Counted from the first letter of the stretch, positions 18,087-26,904 are shown. The stretch: 32,724 nt of DNA from Candidatus Brocadiaceae bacterium (GCA_015661205.1 JACVXV010000009.1:1-32724); one strand, 5' to 3'. Translations and numbers: made by a program. The notes: generated by a model not told the origin, from the sequence alone.

Positions 18087-21000
18087 ATGAATAATACTTC
18101 CATCCGTGACAATCATAACAATGGAACAGTCGGCCAATTCCTTATTGACAACACAAAGCAAGGCGCCGGGTTGTCAATCGTCTCTGCATACTTCACCATT
18201 TACGCGTACAAACAATTAAAAAACCAACTTGACCAAATAGACCACTTGAAATTTCTCTTCGGCGAGCCGACCTTTATCAAATCCCTGGACCCGGCAAAAA
18301 CCAACAGGCGCGACTTCAAAATCGAGGACGACAAGCTGGTCATTCCCATGGAAAGCCGCTTAAAGCAAAAATCCATTTCCAAGGAATGCTCTGATTGGAT
18401 TAAAGAGAAGGTTTCCGTCAAATCAATGGTTAAGCCCAACTTCCTGCACGGCAAGCTTTATTTAGTGGAAAATCCAAACGGGGTTAAAGAAGCGGTCATG
18501 GGTAGTTCCAATTTCACGGTCCACGGACTCGGAATGGGCGGAAGCCCGAACATCGAATTGAATATGGTTATCCAGGATAGAAGGGATTTGGATGACCTGA
18601 CAAACTGGTTTAATACGTTGTGGAATGACACTACGGGACTCGTCGAAGACGTCAAAGCCGAGGTGCTTAAATACCTTGAACAGCTTTATATTGAAAATGA
18701 GCCGGAGTTTATCTACTTCAAGACACTGTTCCACATCTTTGGAAACTACCTTGATGAACAAAAACGCGGCGGCCTGCTGAACGAACGCACCGGGTTTTTG
18801 GAAAGCGAAATCTGGAATATGCTGTATGACTTTCAAAAAGACGGCGTAAAAGGGGCCATCAACAAAATCCTGAAACACAACGGCTGCATCATAGCGGACA
18901 GCGTCGGTTTGGGCAAAACCTTTGAGGCGTTAGCGGTAATCCGTTATTTCGAATTGTTGAATTATCGGGTACTCGTTCTTTGCCCCAAGAAACTCTCGGC
19001 CAATTGGACGATTTACCAGGCAAGCCAGAACAACTCGCTTAATCCGTTTACGAAAGACCGGTTTAATTACACCGTCATGTACCACACCGATCTCGGTAGA
19101 ATAACGGGTAAATCCGACGCAAACGGCATAGAACTTGAAAACTTCCATTGGGGCGCTTATGATTTGGTCGTTATTGACGAGTCTCACCATTTTCGCGGCA
19201 ATCCGGTGGAAAAAGCCAAAGATGATGGAACCATCAAAATGAACCGCGCCAAATGGCTGATGGAAAAAATCATCACGGATGGTGTGAAAACAAAGGTACT
19301 CATGCTTTCCGCCACGCCGGTTAACAACAACCTTCGTGACTTAAGAAATCAAATCGCATTCATTACCGGAGGCAAAAACGATGCGCTCTTTGAAAGCACG
19401 CACATAAAAGACATCACCCTTACCCTGAAGAACGCCCAAACACAATTCACCCTTTGGGCCGACCCAAAAAAGAACCCGGAGAGAACCGTTAAACAGTTAT
19501 TGGAACGCCTGGACTCATCCTTCTTTAAATTGATGGACGAGATCACGATTGCCCGGAGCCGGAAGCACATCAAGGGTTTTTACCATTTGGGCACGATAGG
19601 GCAATTCCCGGAACGATTAAAACCGCATTCTATTTACCCGAACATTGACGTCAAAGACCGCTTCTTTACGTATGATGCGCTGAACAAAAAAATCCTGCAA
19701 TACAAACTTTCGGTGTTTAACCCTTCGGCCTACGTGAAGGATGAAAAGAAACAGAAATATGAGGCATTAGCCGGAATTGAAATCCTTGCCTTTAAACAAA
19801 GCGACCGCGAGCATTTCCTTATCGGAATGATGAAGGTAAACTTCCTGAAGCGGTTGGAAAGCTCCATTGAATCATTTGAGATTTCAATGGACAGAACCAT
19901 TCAGAAAATAGAGAAGCTCGAAAACAAGATCAATGAATTCCTGAAATCAAAGGCCAAAACACAGGAAGAAGTGTTGGAAACACTGGAGCCGGATGAAGAC
20001 GAATGGGAAGAAAATGCTGATGACCTTGAACAATGGCAGGTAGGTAAAAAACTGAAATTCGATTTGGCGGATTTACGTCTGGAAGATTGGTTGAACCATT
20101 TAAAAAAGGATAAAGAAGCCCTCAATGAGTTGTATAATACGGCCGTAGCGGTAACCCCGGAACGTGACGCAAAACTGAAAGACCTTAAAAAGCTGATCGA
20201 AGACAAGGTTAATCAACCACTGAACGGCAACAACAAGAAGGTAATTGTCTTTACCGCCTTTGCCGATACTGCCCGATACCTGTACACGTGCCTGAAAGAC
20301 TGGGTGAAAAACGATTTGGGGCTAGACATTGCATTAGTGGCAGGAAGCGCCACCCAAACCACCTTTGGCAAAAATGAATTTTCAAACATCCTTACCAACT
20401 TCTCCCCCATTTCGAAGAGCAGGGAATTGATGAAATCCATGCCGAAGGAAGGTGCGATTGATATATTAATTGCCACCGACTGCATCAGCGAAGGGCAGAA
20501 CTTACAGGATTGTGATTTCCTGATTAACTACGACATTCACTGGAACCCCGTGCGCATCATTCAGCGTTTTGGCCGTATTGACCGGCTGGGCAGCAGGAAT
20601 GATAAAATCCAACTGGTAAATTTTTGGCCTACCAAAGACCTCGACAATTACATCAACCTGAAAGAACGCGTAGAGGCCCGGATGGCATTGGTAGACGTTA
20701 CCGCCACAGGGGACGATAACATCCTGAATACCGAGCAAATTGAAGAGCTTATTACCGATGATTTGAAATACCGCAACCGGCAGTTGAAAAAACTGCAAAA
20801 AGAAGTCATCGACCTCGAAGAAATGAGCGAGAGCATTTCGTTAACCGATTTTACCTTAGATGATTTCCGCATCGAATTGCTCACCTTTCTGGCAAATAAC
20901 CGCAGGAAACTGGAAGAGGCGCCCTTTGGCCTGTATGCCGTTGTGCCTTCACCCACGGGCGTCCACACGCATAACACGGATACAAGCCGCTTTACTCCCG

Positions 21001-21425
21001 CTGAAAAGAACATTATCAAACCGGGTGTGGTTTATTGCCTGAGGCAAAAAGGCGAGACCGGCGGTAACGAAGAGGTAAACCCATTGCAACCTTACTTCCT
21101 GGTCTATATCCGCGAAGACGGAACGGTTCGTTTCAATTACACCAACGCCAAACAGATACTGGAAATCTACCGCCTTATGTGTCAGGGACGCAAAGCGCCT
21201 TATGAAAAACTTTGTGAATTATTCAATACAGAAACCAGGAATGGCCAGGAAATGGGTAAATACACAGAGTTACTCAAAAAAGCCGTATATGAAATATGCC
21301 ATGTATTCAAAAAACGCAGTAATCAAAAACTCACCTCTGACCGGGGTGCATTATTGATCCCCCAGTCAAAACAGGTGAATGATTTGGATAATTTTGAATT
21401 AGTAACGTGGTTAGTCATAAATTAG
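18087..21425 (+). CDS. PLD-nuclease / SNF2-type helicase
   Basis: 1112 aa. Residues about 20-180 form a phospholipase D-like nuclease domain with H121-G-K123 (HGKLYL) and the GSSNFT motif with N142. From about 250 to 880 it is a superfamily 2, SNF2-like ATPase: Walker A GLGKT (274-278), DESH (364-367, a DEAH-box variant), LSATPVNNN (motif III) and QRFGRIDRLGS (from 826, motif VI). The central 590-720 region is rich in charged helices, probably a coiled coil (EKLENKINEFLKSKAKTQEE). One PLD half-site is visible, so it may act as a dimer. Such proteins are expected to translocate on DNA and cut it, the restriction arm of a defence system. The start is ATG 18087, followed after about 10 residues by the family-like TVGQFLIDNTKQG; no clear Shine-Dalgarno. 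It is first of a same-strand cassette. It differs from DISARM, where PLD and helicase are separate genes. Confidence 0.88.
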   Translation: MNNTSIRDNHNNGTVGQFLIDNTKQGAGLSIVSAYFTIYAYKQLKNQLDQIDHLKFLFGEPTFIKSLDPAKTNRRDFKIEDDKLVIPMESRLKQKSISKECSDWIKEKVSVKSMVKPNFLHGKLYLVENPNGVKEAVMGSSNFTVHGLGMGGSPNIELNMVIQDRRDLDDLTNWFNTLWNDTTGLVEDVKAEVLKYLEQLYIENEPEFIYFKTLFHIFGNYLDEQKRGGLLNERTGFLESEIWNMLYDFQKDGVKGAINKILKHNGCIIADSVGLGKTFEALAVIRYFELLNYRVLVLCPKKLSANWTIYQASQNNSLNPFTKDRFNYTVMYHTDLGRITGKSDANGIELENFHWGAYDLVVIDESHHFRGNPVEKAKDDGTIKMNRAKWLMEKIITDGVKTKVLMLSATPVNNNLRDLRNQIAFITGGKNDALFESTHIKDITLTLKNAQTQFTLWADPKKNPERTVKQLLERLDSSFFKLMDEITIARSRKHIKGFYHLGTIGQFPERLKPHSIYPNIDVKDRFFTYDALNKKILQYKLSVFNPSAYVKDEKKQKYEALAGIEILAFKQSDREHFLIGMMKVNFLKRLESSIESFEISMDRTIQKIEKLENKINEFLKSKAKTQEEVLETLEPDEDEWEENADDLEQWQVGKKLKFDLADLRLEDWLNHLKKDKEALNELYNTAVAVTPERDAKLKDLKKLIEDKVNQPLNGNNKKVIVFTAFADTARYLYTCLKDWVKNDLGLDIALVAGSATQTTFGKNEFSNILTNFSPISKSRELMKSMPKEGAIDILIATDCISEGQNLQDCDFLINYDIHWNPVRIIQRFGRIDRLGSRNDKIQLVNFWPTKDLDNYINLKERVEARMALVDVTATGDDNILNTEQIEELITDDLKYRNRQLKKLQKEVIDLEEMSESISLTDFTLDDFRIELLTFLANNRRKLEEAPFGLYAVVPSPTGVHTHNTDTSRFTPAEKNIIKPGVVYCLRQKGETGGNEEVNPLQPYFLVYIREDGTVRFNYTNAKQILEIYRLMCQGRKAPYEKLCELFNTETRNGQEMGKYTELLKKAVYEICHVFKKRSNQKLTSDRGALLIPQSKQVNDLDNFELVTWLVIN

Positions 21426-21430
21426 GCCGT

Positions 21431-21477
21431 CACCGTCTGCCCAATTACAACAAATTGGCTACCATTTGGACGCGGTG
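21431..21477 (+). promoter_or_regulatory. Nested inverted repeat between helicase and regulator gene
   Basis: CACCG (21431-21435) pairs with CGGTG (21473-21477), and inside it CCAATT (21441-21446) pairs with AATTGG (21453-21458) across 6 nt. It starts 6 bp after the helicase stop and ends 14 bp before the -35 box of the HigA-type gene. It could be a read-through-limiting hairpin in the helicase mRNA or an operator for the HigA-type protein. Confidence 0.4.
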
Positions 21478-21490
21478 GATTGGAACAAGA

Positions 21491-21519
21491 TTGACATACG
21501 ACGACGTGGGTAATAAAAT
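21491..21519 (+). promoter_or_regulatory. Consensus sigma70 promoter giving a leaderless higA-like mRNA
   Basis: A perfect TTGACA (21491-21496), 17 nt, and TAAAAT (21514-21519, five of six). A transcript would start about 7 nt downstream, which is the ATG of the next gene at 21526. No Shine-Dalgarno precedes that ATG, consistent with leaderless translation. It would drive the regulator, the DUF1016 nuclease and the methyltransferase separately from the helicase. Confidence 0.6.
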
Positions 21520-21525
21520 GGCACA

Positions 21526-21858
21526 ATGATAAAAAGCTTCAGGGACAAAGAAACCGAAAAAAAGAAACCAATTCACCCTGGTGAAATTCTCCTTGAGGAG
21601 TTTTTAGAGCCGATGGGGATAAGCCAAAACCTGCTGGCGCGGAAAACTGGAATGTCACCCCGGCGCATTAATGAGATTGTCTTAGGCAAAAGGTCAATAA
21701 CCGGCGACACCGCCATCCGCCTCGGCATGTTGTTCGGCATTGAGCCTGAATTTTGGATGAATTTGCAATCCCGTTATGATTTGGAGGAGGCCGAAGATCA
21801 ATTCCACTCAAAAGTTACCATAGTTGTTGGAAGGTATAAGAATTTAGTTAAGAAATAA
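21526..21858 (+). CDS. higA: HigA-family XRE transcriptional regulator / antitoxin without HigB
   Basis: 110 aa. The HigA signature is clear: HPGEILLEEFLEPMGIS, a helix-turn-helix (QNLLARKTGMSPRRINEIVLGKR), then SITGDTAIRLGMLFG and EFWMNLQSRYDLEEA. HigA proteins neutralise HigB RNases and repress their own promoter. Here no HigB gene precedes or follows it: upstream is the helicase with a 100-bp gap and downstream, after 21 bp, a DUF1016 nuclease gene. It therefore more likely works as the cassette's own regulator, in the manner of restriction-modification C proteins, with the promoter at 21491-21519 and perhaps the inverted repeat at 21431-21477 as targets. That role is inferred from position. 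An antitoxin role against a distant or non-HigB toxin is possible. Confidence 0.9.
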   Translation: MIKSFRDKETEKKKPIHPGEILLEEFLEPMGISQNLLARKTGMSPRRINEIVLGKRSITGDTAIRLGMLFGIEPEFWMNLQSRYDLEEAEDQFHSKVTIVVGRYKNLVKK

Positions 21859-21879
21859 ATTAAAAATATAAGTGTTACT

Positions 21880-22974
21880 ATGTCAAGTACAGAACCAAAT
21901 ACGGCTTTAAGCTCTGTCTATTCTACCATCAATCAGAATAACATGATTAAACTTTATGATGGTCCTCTGTCCATTGAACAAAACGGCGAAGACAGGGCTC
22001 AATATGGGGAAATGTTATTAGAACGATTAGCAGAAGATTTGAATCAGCCCAGCTTATCATTCAGAAACCTTAAACTTTATAGACAGTTTTATCTTACCTA
22101 TCCTCAAATATGGCAGTCGGTGGCCGCCATTTTTAAGTCGGGTCTAATTGGGCAATCACCGATTGCCCAATTAAAAACGCCTTATTTTCAAATAGTTAGA
22201 AAAGGGCAATCATTGATTGCACAATCTTTACCATCAGATTTGATGGTACCACCTGATAAACTTATCAACAAACTTTCCTACACCCATCTGGTTCAATTGC
22301 TTTCAATTGACGACCCCCTCAAACGTACCTTTTACGAAGTAGAAGCCATGAAAGGTAACTGGAGTGTGCGAGAATTGAAACGACAGATAAACTCCCTGTA
22401 TTTTGAAAGAATGGGGCTTTCGCAGGACAAGAAAAAGCTTACCCGCCTGGTACAGGAAACGGTTGAATCACCGGCACAGCCAGCCGATTTTATCAAAAAT
22501 ATGTACACCTTTGAGTTTTTAGGCTTGCCGCAGAAAGCATTGGTTGAGGAAACAGATTTGGAACAAGGACTGCTAGACCATTTACAGGAATTTATTTTGG
22601 AAATGGGCAATGGCTTTTGTTTAGAGGGCAGGCAAAAAAGAGTATTAATAGGTGATGAATACTTTTTTATAGACCTTGTTTTTTATCATCGCATTTTGAA
22701 GTGCCACGTGTTGGTAGAACTGAAAATTGAAGAATTTAAGCATGCCAACATAAGCCAATTGGTAACCTATCTCAATTATTACAAGGCCGAGATAATACGG
22801 TCTGACGATAACCCTCCCGTAGGAATTTTATTGGTTACAAACAAGAATGATGCCCTGGTTCAATATGCCACAGCAGGAATGGACAACAACTTGTTCGTCT
22901 CAAAATATTTGGTCGAACTACCAAGCAAACAACAATTAGAAAATTTTGTAAAACAGGAATTAAGAATATTATAA
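21880..22974 (+). CDS. DUF1016/YhcG-type PD-(D/E)XK nuclease
   Basis: 364 aa. The N-terminal DUF1016_N part includes FRNLKLYRQFYLTYPQIW and, after a variable linker, LSYTHLVQLLSIDDPLKRTFYEVEA then NWSVRELKRQINSLYFERMGL. The C-terminal PD-(D/E)XK fold has D265 in FFIDLVFYH and E280-L-K282 in VLVELKIEEF, followed by QLVTYLNYY. The family (YhcG in E. coli) is often found beside type I or IIG restriction genes and in defence islands; it is thought to cleave nucleic acid, but its exact role is unsettled. The linker (residues about 88-125) is encoded by three palindromes (22147-22248) and looks inserted. The gene starts 21 bp after the HigA-type gene and its stop overlaps the next start by one base (TAATG), so the nuclease and the methyltransferase are probably translationally coupled. 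Confidence 0.9.
   Translation: MSSTEPNTALSSVYSTINQNNMIKLYDGPLSIEQNGEDRAQYGEMLLERLAEDLNQPSLSFRNLKLYRQFYLTYPQIWQSVAAIFKSGLIGQSPIAQLKTPYFQIVRKGQSLIAQSLPSDLMVPPDKLINKLSYTHLVQLLSIDDPLKRTFYEVEAMKGNWSVRELKRQINSLYFERMGLSQDKKKLTRLVQETVESPAQPADFIKNMYTFEFLGLPQKALVEETDLEQGLLDHLQEFILEMGNGFCLEGRQKRVLIGDEYFFIDLVFYHRILKCHVLVELKIEEFKHANISQLVTYLNYYKAEIIRSDDNPPVGILLVTNKNDALVQYATAGMDNNLFVSKYLVELPSKQQLENFVKQELRIL
22147..22248. repeat. Cluster of three in-frame palindromes inside the DUF1016 gene
   Basis: ATTGGGCAATC-ACC-GATTGCCCAAT (22147-22171) is a perfect 11-bp stem with a 3-nt loop. GGGCAATC-ATT-GATTGC (from 22204) is an imperfect second copy, and TACCATCA-GATT-TGATGGTA (22229-22248) is an 8-bp stem. They encode GQSPIAQ and GQSLIAQ, a repeated peptide, in the linker between the two DUF1016 parts. 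Confidence 0.7.
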
Positions 22975-25900
22975 TGAGTACAACAAATAGTAAACAAAAA
23001 ATACAATCCGCCCTGCAATCGTTTTCAGAAGGCAACTTAACTGAAAATGCGCTAAACCTCTTCCAAACCCTGGGCTACAATACGGAAAGACGGTCGCCTT
23101 TAGATAAACCCACCTTTACCACATTCAAAGAATCCTTCATTGGCAATCAATCAAAATTCAATAAAGAAAAGGCCATGGTGAGTGACTGGAAATATGTTGA
23201 CCTGCTCTTTCAGCTTTCAAAAGAAGAGATTTTGAAGCAAGTGTCCCGGTTTGATACCAAGCCGGTTGACCGCACGATTATTGAAACATATTTGTTTTTC
23301 ACCATTGAATTGGCAAAGGAACACTACAGCAGAACCGCGCTTTCACACATCACCCGCGAAGTCAATCGCCTGTTTCCCATGCCGGTAATGGTACTGTTCA
23401 AATACGGTTCATTGCTTACCCTTTCGGTTATCAACCGCAGGCTGCACAAAGGGGACGCCGGTAAAGACGTGCTGGAAAAAGTCACCCTCATCAAAGATAT
23501 CCGCATATCCCCCGCCGGCGGGGGTGATGTAGAAATCCCCCTTAAAAAAGGGGGCGAGGGGGTTGTTTCGGGCGATGTGCCGGTCACCCACCGTGCGCAC
23601 ATCGAAATCCTCTTCGACCTTTCATTTGATGAGCTAAAAAACAAACACGGCTTCACCAATTTTGTGGAACTGAACAATGCCTGGCAAAAGACGTTAGACA
23701 CCTCAGAACTCAACAAACGATTCTTCAGGGAACTCGCCAACTGGTATTTCTGGGCAATGGGCAACGTGGAGTTCCCCGACGATTTGGAAAAGAAAACCGA
23801 CGTCCGCAACGCCACCAACCTCATACGCTTAATTACCCGGCTGGTATTCATCTGGTTTATAAAGGAAAAAGACCTTCTTCCGGATTCACTGTTCAACAAA
23901 AACCACCTGAACACAATACTGAACGGATTCAATAAAGACAGCGCTTCAAATGTGTATTATCACGCCATTTTGCAAAACCTGTTCTTCGGCACACTCAATC
24001 AGAAAATGGGTGAACGCGGCTTTGCCAAAGAAGGCTCATTTCCAGAGAACAAAAACGAGTATGGCGTAAAAAACCTGTTCCGCTATGCAGATAAGTTTTC
24101 GATAAAAGAGAAAGAGGTTATCGAACTGTTCAAAGACGTCCCCTTCTTAAACGGAGGCCTCTTCGACTGCCTCGACAAGCAGAATGATGAAGGGAAGGTT
24201 GTATATGGAGATGGATTTTCAAGAAATCCCAAAAAACAGGCCAATGTCCCCGATTTTCTGTTTTTCAGTGACGAATTGGAAGTTGATTTGAATGAGATAT
24301 TTGGCACTAAAAACAAGAAGTATACCGCAAAAGGGATCATTAACCTTTTAGACAGCTACAAATTCACCGTTGCTGAAAACACGCCAATTGAAGAAGAAAT
24401 TGCCCTCGACCCTGAACTTCTCGGCAAGGTATTCGAAAACCTGCTGGCCAGCTACAACCCGGAAACGCAGACAACGGCTCGCAAGCAAACAGGTTCTTTC
24501 TACACCCCTCGTGAAATTGTAAACTACATGGTAGATGAGTCGCTCCTGGCTTATCTGAAACAAAAATTAGAAGGAGTGGCGTCCGGCGATTCCGAAGCAA
24601 GGTTACGGGGTTTGCTCAGTTATTCAGAAAACCCAAACCCATTCAACGAAAAAGAAACTCAGGCCTTAATTGCGGCCATTGATACCGGCAAAATACTTGA
24701 CCCCGCCTGCGGCTCCGGCGCATTCCCTATGGGCGTTTTACACAAGCTGGTGCACATACTGCATAAGCTTGACCCTCGAAACGAGCTGTGGAAACAAAAA
24801 CAGATAGAAAAGGCGTTGCAGCTTGACGACCCGAACATCAGAGACCATGCAACACAGGATATCGAAGAAGCCTTTGAGAACAACGAGCTTGACTATGGCC
24901 GCAAACTCTACCTGATTGAAAATTGCATTTACGGCGTGGACGTGCAGCCCATAGCCGTGCAGATCGCCAAATTGCGCTTTTTTATCTCACTCATCATTGA
25001 CGAGAAAAAACAACCGGACAGAGAAAACCTCGGCGTCCGGTCATTACCCAATTTAGAAACCAAATTTGTGGCTGCCAACACCCTTATCGGAATAGAAAAG
25101 CCTCAACAGCGCTCATTCAAAACACCTGAGCTAGGCAAACTTGAAAAAGACCTGAAGCAACTACGCCATCAGTATTTTAACGCCAAAACCAGAAAAGAAA
25201 AACTGCACTGCCAGAAGCAGGACAAAGAATTACGGCAAAGCATTGCAAAGCTTTTAATGACTGCTGGCTGGGATGTAAGCACTGCAAGGCAAATTGTACA
25301 ATTTGACCCTTATGACCAGAATGCAAGCAGCCCATTCTTTGACCTGGAATGGATGTTTGGGATTAAAAGGGGTTTTGATGTGGTGATTGGGAATCCGCCG
25401 TATGTGCAGATACAGAGCTTTTCCGGAATGCCGCAGCAGAAGGATTGGGAAAGACAGAAGTATGAGACGTATACAAAAACCGGAGATGTGTATTGCTTGT
25501 TTTATGAACGGGGATACCGGTTGCTGAAGGATGGCGGCGTGCTGACGTTTATTACGAGTAATAAATGGATGCGGGCTAATTATGGGAAGGTGATGAGAAA
25601 GTTCTTCACGGGTAATGGTACTATTTCGCAGTTGATTGACTTTGGTGATTCTCCGATTTTCGAGAATGCAACCACCTATACAAATATTCTGGTTTGGATG
25701 AAGGACAAACAGAAAGCAAAAACCAAAGCATGGGATTTAAGTAAGGTGTATGCAAGCGATGTGTCTCTTGATGATTTGCTGGTGCAACAAGGGGAATACG
25801 AGCCTTTGTTCAATGAGAATTCGTTTGTGGTTGTCAAGAGTGCGCAAACTGCAATCAAGAAGCGAATTGAAGAAATCGGCGTGCCGCTGAAGGATTGGAA

Positions 25901-26843
25901 TATCTCGATTTATCGAGGAATATTGACCGGATTAAACGAAGCGTTCATTATTGACGGGAAGAAGAAAGATGAGTTGATTGCAAAAGACCCGAAGAGTGCG
26001 GAAATTATTAAGCCGATATTGCGAGGCAGGGATATTAAGCGATATAAGGCGGAGTTTGCGGATTTGTGGTTGATAAATACGCATAATGGTTATACCGATA
26101 AGAATGGGCGTCATACACCGCGGGTTGATGTGAAGAAGGATTATCCCGCTATTTGGGAGTATTTTAATCGGATCAACAAAGATTTTGATGGAAAGGTTGA
26201 AAAAAGAGTAGATCAAGGATCACATTGGACAAATCTAAGAAATTGTGCTTACATCCAAGATTTTGCAAAGCCAAAGGTTATTTTTGGACGTTTCATGGAT
26301 AAACCAACCTATACTTTTGACAAGGATGGTTTGCTTATCAACGATGCTTTGTATTTTGCAACTCCAGCTACACAATATTTAGCTGCAATACTTAATTCTA
26401 AAGTCAACTGGTTTTATCTGTCCCTGCTTTGCACAGACTTGGCTAATGGATTCTTGCAAGCATTACTTCAATACCAAGTGCAAATTCCGGTACCTCAAAT
26501 TCCTTCAAACAAACAACTCCTTTTCGAAATTCTGGTTGACTGCATCCTGTTCTGCAAAGAACGCAATTTAAAGCAGGAATCAGACCTTTTCGAATCAGTC
26601 ATAGACGGCATGGTGTACGAACTCTACTTCCTCGACGAAATCAAAGCCACCAACGGTGAGGTGCTGAAGCACATTGCCAAACTGCCGGAATTCAAAGACG
26701 ACTGGAACGATGAAAAGAAACTTGCGGTCATCGAGAAAATATACAAAGAACTCTCAGACCCCAAGCACCCGGTAACTATTGCCATGGAGAAAATGCAAGA
26801 AATCCCTGAGGTTAAGATCATCGAGGGAAAAGGTAAGAAATAA
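22974..26843 (+). CDS. Eco57I-type DNA methyltransferase (type IIG / PglX-like size)
   Basis: 1289 aa. The N-terminal 500 residues are mostly helical and not recognised in detail; I see no convincing PD-(D/E)XK motif there, so cleavage by this protein is not shown. FYTPREIVNYMVDE introduces the N6-adenine methyltransferase core: motif I DPACGSGAF (576-584) and motif IV NPPYVQ (807-812). The C-terminal part, from about 950, should hold the target-recognition domain, with LRGRDIKRYKAE and PKVIFGRFMDK typical of Eco57I-like enzymes. It probably marks host DNA, with the PLD-helicase and the DUF1016 protein as restriction partners. The ATG overlaps the preceding stop by one base. Two oddities: residues about 176-205 come from a C/G-rich palindromic insertion (23509-23554), and codon use changes sharply between 25350 and 26500. 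BREX PglX is similar in size, but no other BREX gene is present. Confidence 0.88.
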   Translation: MSTTNSKQKIQSALQSFSEGNLTENALNLFQTLGYNTERRSPLDKPTFTTFKESFIGNQSKFNKEKAMVSDWKYVDLLFQLSKEEILKQVSRFDTKPVDRTIIETYLFFTIELAKEHYSRTALSHITREVNRLFPMPVMVLFKYGSLLTLSVINRRLHKGDAGKDVLEKVTLIKDIRISPAGGGDVEIPLKKGGEGVVSGDVPVTHRAHIEILFDLSFDELKNKHGFTNFVELNNAWQKTLDTSELNKRFFRELANWYFWAMGNVEFPDDLEKKTDVRNATNLIRLITRLVFIWFIKEKDLLPDSLFNKNHLNTILNGFNKDSASNVYYHAILQNLFFGTLNQKMGERGFAKEGSFPENKNEYGVKNLFRYADKFSIKEKEVIELFKDVPFLNGGLFDCLDKQNDEGKVVYGDGFSRNPKKQANVPDFLFFSDELEVDLNEIFGTKNKKYTAKGIINLLDSYKFTVAENTPIEEEIALDPELLGKVFENLLASYNPETQTTARKQTGSFYTPREIVNYMVDESLLAYLKQKLEGVASGDSEARLRGLLSYSENPNPFNEKETQALIAAIDTGKILDPACGSGAFPMGVLHKLVHILHKLDPRNELWKQKQIEKALQLDDPNIRDHATQDIEEAFENNELDYGRKLYLIENCIYGVDVQPIAVQIAKLRFFISLIIDEKKQPDRENLGVRSLPNLETKFVAANTLIGIEKPQQRSFKTPELGKLEKDLKQLRHQYFNAKTRKEKLHCQKQDKELRQSIAKLLMTAGWDVSTARQIVQFDPYDQNASSPFFDLEWMFGIKRGFDVVIGNPPYVQIQSFSGMPQQKDWERQKYETYTKTGDVYCLFYERGYRLLKDGGVLTFITSNKWMRANYGKVMRKFFTGNGTISQLIDFGDSPIFENATTYTNILVWMKDKQKAKTKAWDLSKVYASDVSLDDLLVQQGEYEPLFNENSFVVVKSAQTAIKKRIEEIGVPLKDWNISIYRGILTGLNEAFIIDGKKKDELIAKDPKSAEIIKPILRGRDIKRYKAEFADLWLINTHNGYTDKNGRHTPRVDVKKDYPAIWEYFNRINKDFDGKVEKRVDQGSHWTNLRNCAYIQDFAKPKVIFGRFMDKPTYTFDKDGLLINDALYFATPATQYLAAILNSKVNWFYLSLLCTDLANGFLQALLQYQVQIPVPQIPSNKQLLFEILVDCILFCKERNLKQESDLFESVIDGMVYELYFLDEIKATNGEVLKHIAKLPEFKDDWNDEKKLAVIEKIYKELSDPKHPVTIAMEKMQEIPEVKIIEGKGKK
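23509..23554. repeat. In-frame palindromic insertion in the methyltransferase gene
   Basis: CCCCCGCCGGCGGGGG (23509-23524) is a perfect 16-bp palindrome. CCCCCTT-AAAA-AAGGGGG (23537-23554) follows. Together they encode a glycine-rich stretch (SPAGGGDVEIPLKKGGEGV) in an otherwise ordinary helical region. The second hairpin looks like an intergenic repeat unit that has entered a coding region without breaking the frame. Confidence 0.7.
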
Positions 26844-26904
26844 ACAGGGGCTTTTAATTTTATTGCAGATTCTGTAAACGAACTATTATCGAACATGAGG
26901 TTTT

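Noticed and set aside
17648-18090. ORFs of 65-95 codons between PKS and helicase
   Set aside because: One overlaps the PKS end in another frame, and both cross palindromic repeats with no coding character.
21426-21525. HigB toxin gene or remnant upstream of the HigA-type gene
   Set aside because: All frames of the 100-bp gap were read; none gives the HigB C-terminal pattern, and the space is taken by an inverted repeat and a promoter.
22147-22248. CRISPR-like repeats
   Set aside because: The palindromic units differ in sequence and spacing and are in frame inside a conserved gene; no array of equal spacers exists anywhere in the window.
18087-26843. DISARM or BREX system
   Set aside because: A helicase, a PLD domain and a large methyltransferase are present, but DISARM needs DrmB (DUF1998) with separate helicase and PLD genes, and BREX needs PglZ, BrxC and others. 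None of these is in the window.
26863-26889. Promoter for the STAND gene (TTGCAG and TATTAT)
   Set aside because: The spacing is only 15 nt and the -35 box is poor; read-through from the upstream genes is as likely.
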